DNA of 64,000 bases from Rhodobacter sp. (GTDB taxonomy: Bacteria > Pseudomonadota > Alphaproteobacteria > Rhodobacterales > Rhodobacteraceae). The notes beneath the pieces were generated by a model that saw nothing but the letters and a program-made list of their open reading frames with translations, made no database searches and was not told the origin of the DNA. The DNA lies in the NCBI GenBank assembly GCA_027489175.1, contig JAIYAE010000019.1:277080-341079 (forward strand), read 5' to 3'. Every line of letters begins with the position of its first letter. Within the stretch, counting starts at the first letter, position 1. Positions 27,304 to 34,476 of the stretch are shown here, one piece after another. The position numbers and the translations under genes are program-made.

Positions 27304-27373
27304 GCGAATCCTAAGGATGGTCAGGGGGCAGGGATTGCCACCTTAGCCGCCCCGCCCGCGGGGGTGAAGGCCG

Positions 27374-28966
27374 TCAGCCCGCCCTCCACAAGCGCCGCCC
27401 CAGATCGCGGATTCGCAGGGCCAGCGACTGGTTGGAGAAATAGACGACAAGGATCACCGCAAGAATTGGCCCCGACACCCGCCAGTTGGCCAAGAGCGAT
27501 TCCACCCACAGCATGGCCCAGCCCGGTACCAGCCCACCCAGGATGGCACCGACACCGCGCACCCAACCGTTGACCGGCGGGTTCGCGGTCAGAAAGGGCA
27601 AGGCCACCAGCGCGAGCACGCAGAAGATGGTAACCCAGTTCGTGGCCTTCCTGCGCCGTACCAACCGCCGCAGCCCGGCCGCCGCCTCCTCGTCCTGCAC
27701 GAGGCCCGAGGGCAAAAGCCCCGCCGACCGACGCCCGCCTTCCGGAAACACCCGGAACTCTGGCGGCAGGCCCAAAGGGGCATAGCCATCGGCCCCGCTG
27801 GCCATCTTTTCGGTCACCGACTGATGCACCACGGGCGAGCCACCCTCGGCCTCGGACGCGCCGATCACGCGCGGGGAGTAGCGGTAGATGCTGGCCAGCC
27901 CCTGCCGCGAATCGTGGATCAGCGCCTGCGGATAAAGCCGCGCGCGGTAGCGGTTCAGCACGTCCGTGTCGAAGACCAGCTCTTGCCGGGCCGCCTCATC
28001 CGCGATCCAGAGAAGCGGCTGGAAGGCGGTTTCGTCATTGGGATAGCCACCCCCCACATCGGAATGGACCCCGGCGAACCAGACTTCCTGCGTCTCTGGC
28101 ACGGGCTTGCCATCCGGGCGGGGGGATTGGTCAAATCGGATCGGGTGGAAGCTCAGGCGTTCGTCATCGAGGCTAAGGGCATGGCGCACCTTGCCCACCA
28201 CCCAGGAACAACGCCGGTTGCGAAACTTGATCGGCCAGATCAGGCGGTTCCAGACCGACCGCAACTCCTCCACCGGCATGCCGTAAGCCTCGACCGTGTC
28301 GAACAGGCCCATGAACCGGACCGGCACCGCCTCCGCGCGCCGCTCTGGCTGCAATGCCTCCAGCACCTCAGCATGCAGACGCTGGCGCAAAAGCCGCCGC
28401 TTGGCCCAAGTCACCGCGTCCCGCAGTCCCCGGATGACCGAGATCAGCGGACTCATCTTCCAGTTCAGTGGGTTCCAGACCGACCTCCCGGGAAGAACCA
28501 AGGGCGCGGTCATGGTCCGGTAGGCCAGCCACGCACCCATCGCATTGCGGTCCATCTCGGCGCTGGTCACCGGCCGATCACCAACGCGGACCGGCATCAG
28601 CCCTTGCATCGCCACCAATGCGGCCAAGGTGCGCACCGTGAACGCGCCCCGCGAAAAGCCGAACAGATAGATTTCGTCGCCCGGCTGCCAGTTCCAGCAC
28701 AAAAAGCGATAAAGCTTGCGCACATTTGACGGCACGCCAAACCCTGTCGCCCCGTCGATCAACCGCAGCACCGCATTGCCTGAGGTGCCGACTCCGGGAA
28801 TGTAGCGTGCCAGCTGCAACGCCACCCCCGGCCGCTTGTCCAGCGCCTGATACAGCCGCCAGACATTAGATTCCTGCGACGAAAACGCATTGCCCGTGCC
28901 ATCGGCAAACACCACGATCCGGCGCGGTTTGCGGGTCAAAGGGTTTGCGGTCAAAGCATCCTGCAC
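27374..28966 (-). CDS. DUF2235 (Tle1-like) alpha/beta hydrolase with C-terminal membrane segments
   Basis: A 530-residue protein. The GTG at 28966 is chosen because GGAGG lies 5 bases before it. DUF2235 core: VVFADGTGNAF at about residue 19, GFSRGAFTVR near 103-112 with the predicted nucleophile Ser105, then HSDVGGGYPNDE near 303 as acid/His region. The C-terminal 100 residues hold two or three hydrophobic helices, so the protein is probably attached to the inner membrane. DUF2235 includes type VI secretion phospholipase effectors (Tle1), but no type VI genes or immunity partner lie here, so a housekeeping lipid or ester hydrolase is as likely. Confidence 0.83.
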   Translation of the reverse strand: MQDALTANPLTRKPRRIVVFADGTGNAFSSQESNVWRLYQALDKRPGVALQLARYIPGVGTSGNAVLRLIDGATGFGVPSNVRKLYRFLCWNWQPGDEIYLFGFSRGAFTVRTLAALVAMQGLMPVRVGDRPVTSAEMDRNAMGAWLAYRTMTAPLVLPGRSVWNPLNWKMSPLISVIRGLRDAVTWAKRRLLRQRLHAEVLEALQPERRAEAVPVRFMGLFDTVEAYGMPVEELRSVWNRLIWPIKFRNRRCSWVVGKVRHALSLDDERLSFHPIRFDQSPRPDGKPVPETQEVWFAGVHSDVGGGYPNDETAFQPLLWIADEAARQELVFDTDVLNRYRARLYPQALIHDSRQGLASIYRYSPRVIGASEAEGGSPVVHQSVTEKMASGADGYAPLGLPPEFRVFPEGGRRSAGLLPSGLVQDEEAAAGLRRLVRRRKATNWVTIFCVLALVALPFLTANPPVNGWVRGVGAILGGLVPGWAMLWVESLLANWRVSGPILAVILVVYFSNQSLALRIRDLGRRLWRAG

Positions 28967-29132
28967 ACTCGCCTCCTGCAATCTTGCCGATCAAATGGTC
29001 TTTGGGAAACAACTCCCGCATGATGTGACAGGATGGCAGAGGGCCGGGCTTGTGCAAGGAAAACCTTGCCCCGGTCAAAGCGCCAGAACCGTCTGCAACG
29101 GCCAAAGCGGTCAATGAAGGCATTGGGGGGAA

Positions 29133-29209
29133 TGGTACAGCTTCCCCGGCTCGAACGGGGGACCCCCAGATCCACAATCTGGTGCTCTAACCAACTGAGC
29201 TAAAGCTGC
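29133..29209 (-). tRNA. tRNA-His (GTG anticodon), lacking encoded G-1, with A73
   Basis: A 77-base cloverleaf on the minus strand with CCA encoded at its 3' end (29135-29133). The acceptor pairs GCAGCTT with AAGCTGT, giving G1-U72, and the discriminator is A73. The anticodon loop is TTGTGGA (anticodon GTG) and the T-arm contains GTTCGAG. Position -1 is T, not G. Most bacteria have G-1:C73 in tRNA-His; a group of alphaproteobacteria is known to lack it. It stands alone between a MarR-GNAT gene and the DUF2235 gene. Confidence 0.95.
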
Positions 29210-29251
29210 ACTCGCGGGCCTGATACCGCCAGACCGCGCGCGATGCAAGTC

Positions 29252-30142
29252 TCAGAGCGTGATTTCCCAGTCCTGATCCACCACGTCCTGCCCATAGGCC
29301 TTGCCCGGCACAGACTGGACCAGCCGCCAGCCGTTGCGGGCGTAAAGCGCGCAAGCGGCCTCCAGGCCTTGATGCGTCCAAAGGACCATGCGCCGATACC
29401 CGGCCTGTCGGGCAAACCCAACGCAAGTGTCGTGCAACCGCTGGCCAAGGCCAAGGCCGCGCGCTTGCGGCAGGATCAGGAACAACCGCAGCCGGGCGGT
29501 CTGGTCATCCTCACGCATGCAGGAAATCGTGCCCAGCCGCTGAGGGGCTTCCGGTCCCCCCACCTCGGCGATCCAGGTGTGTTCATGGACGGTATCGCCC
29601 CGGTCAAGCTGGTCCGCCATGATGCGGGCGACCAGCGCTTCAAAGCCTTGGTCATAGCCCTGCTCGCGGGCGTAAAGCGCGCCGTGCTGGCTGATGATCC
29701 AGCCGGCGTCACCGGGCTGCAAACTGCGGATCGCCACCGCACCGGGCGCCATCAACTGGCGCACCCCGGCCAGCGCCTCGGCCAGCGCCACGCGCCGTTC
29801 CGCCGGGATCAGCGCCGCCAGCGCCGCGCGTGACTGGGCGGAGAGCCCTTCGAGGAGCGTCCGTCCCGCAGGCGCCAGCCGCAGAAAAGCCTGCCGCCCC
29901 GCCGCCTGCCGTTCCACGACCCCGCTGCGCTGCAAACGCGCCAGCATCCGTGACAGCTGCGCTTCGTCCAGACCCAGCGCCTGCGCCAGCTGCCGCGCGG
30001 TCACCGGTCCCAAGGCGCCAATCTCATGGATCAGACGCACTTCGGCCAGGCTGCGCCCCGACTGCAGATAACTGCGCCCGGTCAGCCCAAGCGCCCGGGT
30101 GTAGAACCGGTTGAAGTCGCGGATCTGGTCAATGGCGTCCAT
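29252..30142 (-). CDS. MarR-type regulator fused to a GNAT acetyltransferase
   Basis: A 296-residue two-domain protein. Residues 1-140 form a winged-helix MarR domain (LAEVRLIHEIGALGPVTARQLAQ, then LDEAQLSRMLARLQRSGVVER as the recognition region). Residues 150-296 form a GNAT domain with LFLILPQARGLGLGQRLHD as the acetyl-CoA loop and LYARNGWRLV near the end. Such fusions are known regulators whose acetylase targets are mostly unknown. The ATG at 30142 fits the MarR start; a GTG at 30160 is possible. A perfect 13 bp dyad (30164-30176) lies just upstream, so autorepression is likely. Divergent from the DUF6324 gene. Confidence 0.87.
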   Translation of the reverse strand: MDAIDQIRDFNRFYTRALGLTGRSYLQSGRSLAEVRLIHEIGALGPVTARQLAQALGLDEAQLSRMLARLQRSGVVERQAAGRQAFLRLAPAGRTLLEGLSAQSRAALAALIPAERRVALAEALAGVRQLMAPGAVAIRSLQPGDAGWIISQHGALYAREQGYDQGFEALVARIMADQLDRGDTVHEHTWIAEVGGPEAPQRLGTISCMREDDQTARLRLFLILPQARGLGLGQRLHDTCVGFARQAGYRRMVLWTHQGLEAACALYARNGWRLVQSVPGKAYGQDVVDQDWEITL

Positions 30143-30163
30143 CCCGTCAGCCTGCCACACTGT

Positions 30164-30176
30164 TTGACTAAGTCAA
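30164..30176. promoter_or_regulatory. Probable MarR operator dyad
   Basis: TTGACT-A-AGTCAA is a perfect inverted repeat about the central base. It lies 21 bp before the MarR-GNAT ATG and 47 bp before the divergent DUF6324 start, in a 81 bp shared intergenic region. The size and symmetry fit a MarR dimer site; binding is inferred. Confidence 0.55.
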
Positions 30177-30223
30177 GCATCGCCCCTCTGGACAGAGCCC
30201 GCCACCTGCGGTAGCGAATCCCC

Positions 30224-30430
30224 ATGGGGATCAACTCACCAAGCGATATCGCCGCCAACATCCAGATCGGGCCAACCGACACTGGCATGGTCCGGATTTA
30301 CATCGAGGCGGAGGGCGGCATCGACCTGCCCTTGGACTTCGATCCCGAAGAGGCCGAGGAAATCGCCGAAGAACTGCGCGCCGCCGCAGAGGCCGCCCGC
30401 GCGCTGGGGTCCAAGCCGAAAAAGCGCTAG
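30224..30430 (+). CDS. Small conserved acidic protein, DUF6324-like
   Basis: A 68-residue acidic protein beginning MGINSPSDIAANIQIGPTDTG, with a central strand (MVRIYIEAEGGIDLPLDF) and an amphipathic glutamate-rich helix (PEEAEEIAEELRAAAEAARAL), ending KPKKR. The pattern is conserved in Rhodobacteraceae and I recognise it as DUF6324-like; no function is known to me. It is divergent from the MarR-GNAT gene across a probable operator, so it may be under that regulator's control. A two-hairpin element follows 30 bp after its stop. Confidence 0.75.
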   Translation: MGINSPSDIAANIQIGPTDTGMVRIYIEAEGGIDLPLDFDPEEAEEIAEELRAAAEAARALGSKPKKR

Positions 30431-30456
30431 GCCTGACCTGACGGTCACCGCAGCGG

Positions 30457-30510
30457 CCCCAATTCCTTAAGCAAGGAATTTGACAATTTTCTTCCTCAAG
30501 AAAATTGGGG
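30457..30510. repeat. Two-hairpin element, relative of the triple-palindrome family
   Basis: Hairpin a has the arms AATTCCTT/AAGGAATT (30461-30480) and hairpin b the arms CAATTTTCTT/AAGAAAATTG (30484-30507). In addition the outer CCCCAATT (30457-30464) can pair with AATTGGGG (30503-30510), so two alternative folds exist. It lies between convergent gene ends, and hairpin b covers the mmcB stop codon. Confidence 0.6.
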
Positions 30511-30975
30511 GATGCTGCCGAATGCCGGGTCACGCATCCCTTGCAAGCGCGCTGCCGCCGTGCGCGCGAAGGTCCGCAGCACAACCTTTCGCCGGGCCGG
30601 TGACAGCCCCACTTCGGGCGCCATGCGCACCACTTCGGCGTCGTAGGGGTCAGCCAGTATCAACCCGGTGCCTTCCGGCAAAAGCTCCACCGGAAAGGCC
30701 GCGTCGACCGCCCAGAAGAACCTGTCGCACCAGTCCAGATAGCCCTGCCATTTCCGGTCCGTCTGGTAATCTGCCCGGCCGGACTTGCATTCGACCACCC
30801 AGACCTCGCCCCGCGGGCCCAAGGCCATCACATCCACCCGCAGGCCGGGGGTGGGGACCAATTCCTCGACGCAGACGAAATCCAATGCCCTCAGCCCCCG
30901 GCAGACGCCGCGCTGCAGCCGTTGCCCGGGCAGGGCCGGCAGGATTTCCGGGGTGATGTCAACCTTCTGGTCCAT
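30496..30975 (-). CDS. mmcB: MmcB family DNA repair protein
   Basis: A 159-residue protein of the MmcB family (formerly DUF1052) with a PD-(D/E)xK nuclease-like core: RVDVMALGP, then VWVVECKSG near residue 63, then YLDWCDRFFWAVD. In Caulobacter MmcB is an SOS-independent damage-response protein acting with translesion polymerases. The ATG at 30975 is preferred; the frame continues to a TTG upstream that adds six unconserved residues. Its last codons and stop overlap a stem-loop (30484-30507). Cytoplasmic. Confidence 0.85.
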   Translation of the reverse strand: MDQKVDITPEILPALPGQRLQRGVCRGLRALDFVCVEELVPTPGLRVDVMALGPRGEVWVVECKSGRADYQTDRKWQGYLDWCDRFFWAVDAAFPVELLPEGTGLILADPYDAEVVRMAPEVGLSPARRKVVLRTFARTAAARLQGMRDPAFGSIPQFS

Positions 30976-30993
30976 CCTGCATTTATGAACCAA

Positions 30994-31233
30994 AGGTGAA
31001 CATCTGTCCAGCCTTGCGCCGCCCCCCCATGCGCCCTATCTTGATCAGTGGCGGGTGCTGCTCCTCTCGTGCGAGGCCTTTTTTCCAGTGGCCGATAAGC
31101 AAACGCACGGGGGCTGGCTCTGACAGGATCCTGGTCCTGTTACCTGGTTCCCACCTGAGACCTCTGGCTCTCGGGAAAATCCCGGCACTCCACGGTTGCT
31201 GCGGGCCCGCCACCCAATCCACACCCCAGAAAT
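30994..31233. other. Intergenic region after the outer-membrane protein gene
   Basis: No convincing gene. On the plus strand TTGCGC (31014-31019) and TATCTT (31037-31042) are 17 bp apart, a plausible promoter, and CCTC/GAGG followed by six Ts (31063-31084) could be a weak terminator, so a very short plus-strand transcript is conceivable. The remainder carries minor dyads only. Confidence 0.3.
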
Positions 31234-31263
31234 GGAAAACGGGGCAGATTCCCCTGCCCCGTT
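31234..31263 (-). terminator. Rho-independent terminator of the outer-membrane protein gene
   Basis: On the minus strand AACGGGGCAG pairs with CTGCCCCGTT (10 bp, six-base loop) and is followed by TTTTC. It begins 25 bp after the stop of the 31288-32118 gene. Confidence 0.75.
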
Positions 31264-31287
31264 CCCCGCTGGTTATGGCTTCCGGGC

Positions 31288-32118
31288 TTAGAAGCCGACG
31301 ACCAGAGACACGCCCAGACGGTTGTCCGTCTTGATGGCACGGGCGTCATTGTAGTCCGTCAGATAGCTGACCCGGGTCGACAGGCTGTCGGTGATCTTGA
31401 AGTTCACGCCCAGATCGTTGTTCGCCCGCAGCGCCGATTCCGACGACAGAACGTCAGTGTCGTTGGTCACGAACATGCTGTCGCTGAATTCATAGAAGAA
31501 CCGCGACGACGCGATGTAGCCGGCTTCGGTTTCGGAATTGCCCAGACCGTCGCGCAGGTAGCTGACACCGACACCGGCCTGCAGGCGCCAGGCGGTCTGC
31601 GGCGTGTTGATCACGCGGTAGCCCGGACCAACCCCAATGAACCCGTCACGGCTGATTTCGTCCGCTTCATCGGCAAGACCGTCCCGCTCGGCGCGGGCAA
31701 GGGCGAAGACGTAGAACCGCTCGTTGAAGTAGTAGTTGCCGTCATAGACCGCAAAGATGCTCTCTTCGTCCTTGGTGCCGTCGGTTTCCGAAAAGTCGGC
31801 CGCGACGCCAAGGGTCTGCACCCACTGGCCCTGCGCATAACGCATCCGCACGCCAAGGGCAAAATCCTGCGTGTCGGTGTTGCCGGTCTGCGCCGAATAG
31901 CCAAGCGAGGCGCTGCCGCTGAAGCCCGGCTGGTATTCCGGGAAGCCAAAGCGCGCTTCGTCGTTCGAGCGGTCCATATCGTCAGCCACGTCGTCTTCGA
32001 TGTCTTCCAGACGGTCATTCAGGCCACGAATGCCGGTGACGCTGTCCTGCGCGAAGGCGGGCAGCGACATGGTCATCGCCAGCACCGGAACGGAAAGCAA
32101 AAGATATGCCTTTTTCAT
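31288..32118 (-). CDS. Outer-membrane beta-barrel protein, DUF481 (YdiY-like)
   Basis: A 276-residue protein. The ATG at 32118 follows AAAGGA, and the first 23 residues are a clear Sec signal peptide ending AFAQD. A short acidic coiled segment (RLEDIEDDVADDMDRSNDEA, residues 36-55) precedes a barrel of alternating strands with the typical SGSASLGYSAQTGNTDT beginning of DUF481 and a terminal Phe (SLVVGF), the outer-membrane assembly signal. Function unknown; DUF481 proteins are salt- or acid-induced in other bacteria. Transcribed alone: a terminator lies downstream, and an 8 bp-arm inverted repeat (32207-32231) about 90 bp upstream probably controls it. Confidence 0.85.
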   Translation of the reverse strand: MKKAYLLLSVPVLAMTMSLPAFAQDSVTGIRGLNDRLEDIEDDVADDMDRSNDEARFGFPEYQPGFSGSASLGYSAQTGNTDTQDFALGVRMRYAQGQWVQTLGVAADFSETDGTKDEESIFAVYDGNYYFNERFYVFALARAERDGLADEADEISRDGFIGVGPGYRVINTPQTAWRLQAGVGVSYLRDGLGNSETEAGYIASSRFFYEFSDSMFVTNDTDVLSSESALRANNDLGVNFKITDSLSTRVSYLTDYNDARAIKTDNRLGVSLVVGF

Positions 32119-32206
32119 GGTCAGTCCTTTCAAGGGTAAGCAGGCCGTCTTGGCGCCGCTTCGGTGACGGGTAGGTAAGGCGCTGATCCTCTTAGGAAAA
32201 ATTGAG

Positions 32207-32231
32207 AATACTTGAGGGGGTCACAAGTATT
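32207..32231. promoter_or_regulatory. Inverted-repeat operator upstream of the outer-membrane protein gene
   Basis: AATACTTG (32207-32214) and CAAGTATT (32224-32231) are perfect complements separated by 9 bp; GAG and CTC extend the stem with one bulged base. It lies 89-113 bp before the gene start, in a stretch richer in A and T than its surroundings. The spacing fits a LysR-type or other dimeric regulator site; the adjacent LysR gene is the first candidate. Confidence 0.5.
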
Positions 32232-32260
32232 ACTCGTGGGGTGCTTTCCTTGCAAAACGA

Positions 32261-32291
32261 CAGCGCCCGCCCCAGTGCGGGGCGGGCGCTG
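32261..32291 (-). terminator. Terminator of the LysR gene
   Basis: A 13 bp GC-rich stem (CAGCGCCCGCCCC / GGGGCGGGCGCTG) with a five-base loop lies 45 bp after the LysR stop. On the minus strand TCGTTTT follows it. Confidence 0.7.
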
Positions 32292-32336
32292 ATAAATCAG
32301 GGTATTGGACGGGGTTCGGTCCCGACAGTTCGGCCG

Positions 32337-33218
32337 CTAGAGCTGCTCGACCACTTCGGCGGTGTCCTCTTCGGCCCGCGCAACGGCCTCGGACAGTGTC
32401 CTTGCTGCAACAGCCTGCAGAGCCGGGTCCATGTCCTCGCGCCAGATCACCCATGACGGGTGCGCGAAGGTCGGCGCATCCTTGACCAGAAACACATGCC
32501 CCGCATCCAGCGCCTTCCGGGCATATCGGGCCGGCAGATAGGCCGCAAAGGGCCGGTTCTGCAGATACCAGGCCGCAAGCGTGCCCATCCCCAGGATCAA
32601 CTTCGCCTCGGCAAGCTGCGGCAGCGCCTCATCATGTTCGCGCTGGAACTCCGGGCCCCAGTCGACCATGGCATAACGCCCGACGACACTGTCCACCGAC
32701 GCATCCGCCCATGGGCTGATCATGACCAATTGGTCCTCCATCAGCGGCTGCGCCGTCAGACCCGGCCGCACCACCGCCTCATAGGACAAGACCGCCTGCA
32801 CCGCGCCCGACAGGATCATCTGGGCCAAGGCGTCAGGCCGCGCCATATCGGCCCGGATGACGAGATCCGGCATCTCCTCGCGCAACCGGTCCAGCCAGCG
32901 AAACCCAAAGCGCGGCCACAGCGATGACTGCGCCGCGACCGCCAAGGTCGTCGGTGCGCCGTTCATCGCGCTGACGCGCTGCCGCGCCTGTTCCCAGTTG
33001 CGCAGGATCAGCGTGGCAAAGCCCCGAAACTCTCGTCCGGCCGAGGTCAGGGTAACCCCATCCTTCCGACGGTCGAAAAGCGGGCGGCCCAACTGGTCTT
33101 CAAGTCGGTGCACCCGCAACGACACCGCCGATTGCGTGACGAACAGCCGCCCCGCCGCTGCCCCGAAGGACCCCGTCGCCGCCACTTCCAGAAAGGTCTT
33201 CAACAGTTGCAGATCCAA
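32337..33218 (-). CDS. LysR family transcriptional regulator
   Basis: A 293-residue regulator. The N-terminal winged helix-turn-helix (LQLLKTFLEVAATGSFGAAAGRL, then TQSAVSLRVHRLEDQLG) is followed by a linker helix and a periplasmic-binding-protein-like effector domain (about 90-290). The effector is unknown. The gene is preceded by overlapping dyads (33228-33252) that include part of its ribosome site, and ends at a strong terminator. It lies between the outer-membrane protein gene and the Anbu operon, all on the minus strand. Confidence 0.9.
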   Translation of the reverse strand: MDLQLLKTFLEVAATGSFGAAAGRLFVTQSAVSLRVHRLEDQLGRPLFDRRKDGVTLTSAGREFRGFATLILRNWEQARQRVSAMNGAPTTLAVAAQSSLWPRFGFRWLDRLREEMPDLVIRADMARPDALAQMILSGAVQAVLSYEAVVRPGLTAQPLMEDQLVMISPWADASVDSVVGRYAMVDWGPEFQREHDEALPQLAEAKLILGMGTLAAWYLQNRPFAAYLPARYARKALDAGHVFLVKDAPTFAHPSWVIWREDMDPALQAVAARTLSEAVARAEEDTAEVVEQL

Positions 33219-33227
33219 ATCACTACC

Positions 33228-33252
33228 TCCGGACGTTTACGTCCGGAAACGT
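33228..33252. promoter_or_regulatory. Overlapping dyads at the LysR ribosome site
   Basis: TCCGGACGT-TT-ACGTCCGGA (33228-33247) is a perfect 20 bp dyad, and ACGTTT/AAACGT (33233-33252) forms a second, shifted one. In the LysR mRNA the 3' arm of the first contains the GGA of the ribosome site GGAGG (33230-33226). It may be an autoregulatory operator, a translation-blocking hairpin, or both. Confidence 0.5.
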
Positions 33253-33304
33253 GTGGGATCAGGATCAGTTGCCAAGGTTCCACATGGTAAGCAGATCGTG
33301 ATCC

Positions 33305-33318
33305 GGCAAAGCTTTGCC
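33305..33318. repeat. Perfect 14 bp palindrome
   Basis: GGCAAAGCTTTGCC lies 36 bp after the stop of the 33354-33671 gene and 87 bp before the LysR start. With no T-run it may be a processed 3' hairpin of the Anbu operon. Confidence 0.35.
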
Positions 33319-33353
33319 TGACCGCGTTCTGCGCAGGAAGGGTGCTGTCGGGC

Positions 33354-33671
33354 TTACCGCTGCCGCGGTGCGCGCCGTTTTGCGGTCGCTTCGACCCGGA
33401 TCGGGATCAGCACGCCTTCTCGCAGGCCCGTGCCGCCGGTCGGGGCGTCATCCTCGGCCATCGCCATGATGCGGAAGGCGAACTGCACCGCGCCAAAGAT
33501 GATGCCGTTGAAGAACACCATCATCAGCGCCGCGACCCAACCAATGTCAGACCCAAGGATCAGATGGCCAACCCCCGCCACGTCCAGCCAGACGACGCCA
33601 GCGGTAAACACCACCGCGATGCCAAAGCCAAACGCCACGCTACGAATGTAAAGACGGACAAGCTCGGGCAT
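33354..33671 (-). CDS. Small membrane protein downstream of the Anbu gene
   Basis: A 105-residue protein with two transmembrane helices (SVAFGFGIAVVFTAGVVWLDVA and GWVAALMMVFFNGIIFGAVQFAF) and a basic C-terminus rich in Arg and Pro. The ATG at 33671 follows GGAGG at 6 bases. It is co-directional with, and 55 bp after, the Anbu peptidase gene, so it may be the fifth gene of that operon. I do not recognise the family; a membrane anchor or partner for the soluble Anbu complex is only a guess. Confidence 0.7.
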   Translation of the reverse strand: MPELVRLYIRSVAFGFGIAVVFTAGVVWLDVAGVGHLILGSDIGWVAALMMVFFNGIIFGAVQFAFRIMAMAEDDAPTGGTGLREGVLIPIRVEATAKRRAPRQR

Positions 33672-33726
33672 CGGAACCTCCATGCTGCCTGACAAAGCTA
33701 GGCCTGCAGGACCCGCTTGCCAAGGC

Positions 33727-34449
33727 TTAGATGACAATTCTTGCGAAACCGTCACGCAGGGCCGTCGACCAGGCCTCGCTCATCGCACGGAAGGCCGGGT
33801 CGCCCGCCTCGATCCGGCGCTTCAGCGTGACGCGCAGTGCATCACGTTCAATCACCGCCAGATCCAGAGGCATGCCCACCGACAGGTTCGACCGCAGCGT
33901 CGAATCCATCGACAGCAGAACCGCCTTCTGCGCATCGGCAATGCTGGTCGAGGGCTTCACCACCCGGTCAAGGATCGGCTTGCCATATTTGTGCTCACCG
34001 ATCTGCAGAAAGGGCGTGTCCTCGGTCGCCTCGATGAAGTTGCCTTCCGGGTAGATCAGGAACAGCCGCATGCCCCCGCCCTTCCTTTGTCCGGCGACGA
34101 TCATGCTGGCGCTGGCGCCTTGCGCGATCGAAAGCTTGTGGTCGATCTCTTCGCGCACCTTCGACAGCTTCTCACCCACGATCTCGGCGACCTTCAGCAT
34201 CGTCGGCGCCAGCATGATCGAGGTGTCGGGCGTGGCATCCGGGTCATCAATCGCGTCATGCAGCTGCGCGATGGTAGTTTGCGTGACCGACAGGCTGCCC
34301 GCCGTCATGATGACGATCACCCGCTCGCCAGGGTCTTCGAAGGTGAACATCTTGCGATAGGTGGAAATATTGTCGAGCCCCGCATTGGTGCGCGTGTCCG
34401 ACAGCAGCACCATGCCTTCATTCAGCAACAGCCCGACGCAGTAGGTCAT
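33727..34449 (-). CDS. Anbu (ancestral beta-subunit) proteasome-like peptidase
   Basis: A 240-residue Ntn-hydrolase of the bacterial proteasome-homologue family. Removal of Met leaves Thr as the N-terminal nucleophile (MTYCVGLLL); the catalytic aspartate lies in SDTRTNAG (D18) and the lysine in YRKMF (K33). Anbu proteins assemble as open-ring or helical complexes rather than a closed barrel. The gene sits directly downstream of transglutaminase, alpha-E and circularly permuted ATP-grasp genes, the published Anbu gene neighbourhood, in which a small peptide or amide is proposed to be made by the ATP-grasp and turned over by Anbu. Confidence 0.92.
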   Translation of the reverse strand: MTYCVGLLLNEGMVLLSDTRTNAGLDNISTYRKMFTFEDPGERVIVIMTAGSLSVTQTTIAQLHDAIDDPDATPDTSIMLAPTMLKVAEIVGEKLSKVREEIDHKLSIAQGASASMIVAGQRKGGGMRLFLIYPEGNFIEATEDTPFLQIGEHKYGKPILDRVVKPSTSIADAQKAVLLSMDSTLRSNLSVGMPLDLAVIERDALRVTLKRRIEAGDPAFRAMSEAWSTALRDGFARIVI

Positions 34450-34476
34450 TCCCGTCTCCCTATTCCGGCGGTCAGC

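Noticed and set aside
27304..27373. CTAAGG/CCTTAG dyad between tex and the DUF2235 gene as a regulatory site
   Set aside because: The arms are short and 24 bases apart in a 70 bp gap; no further support.
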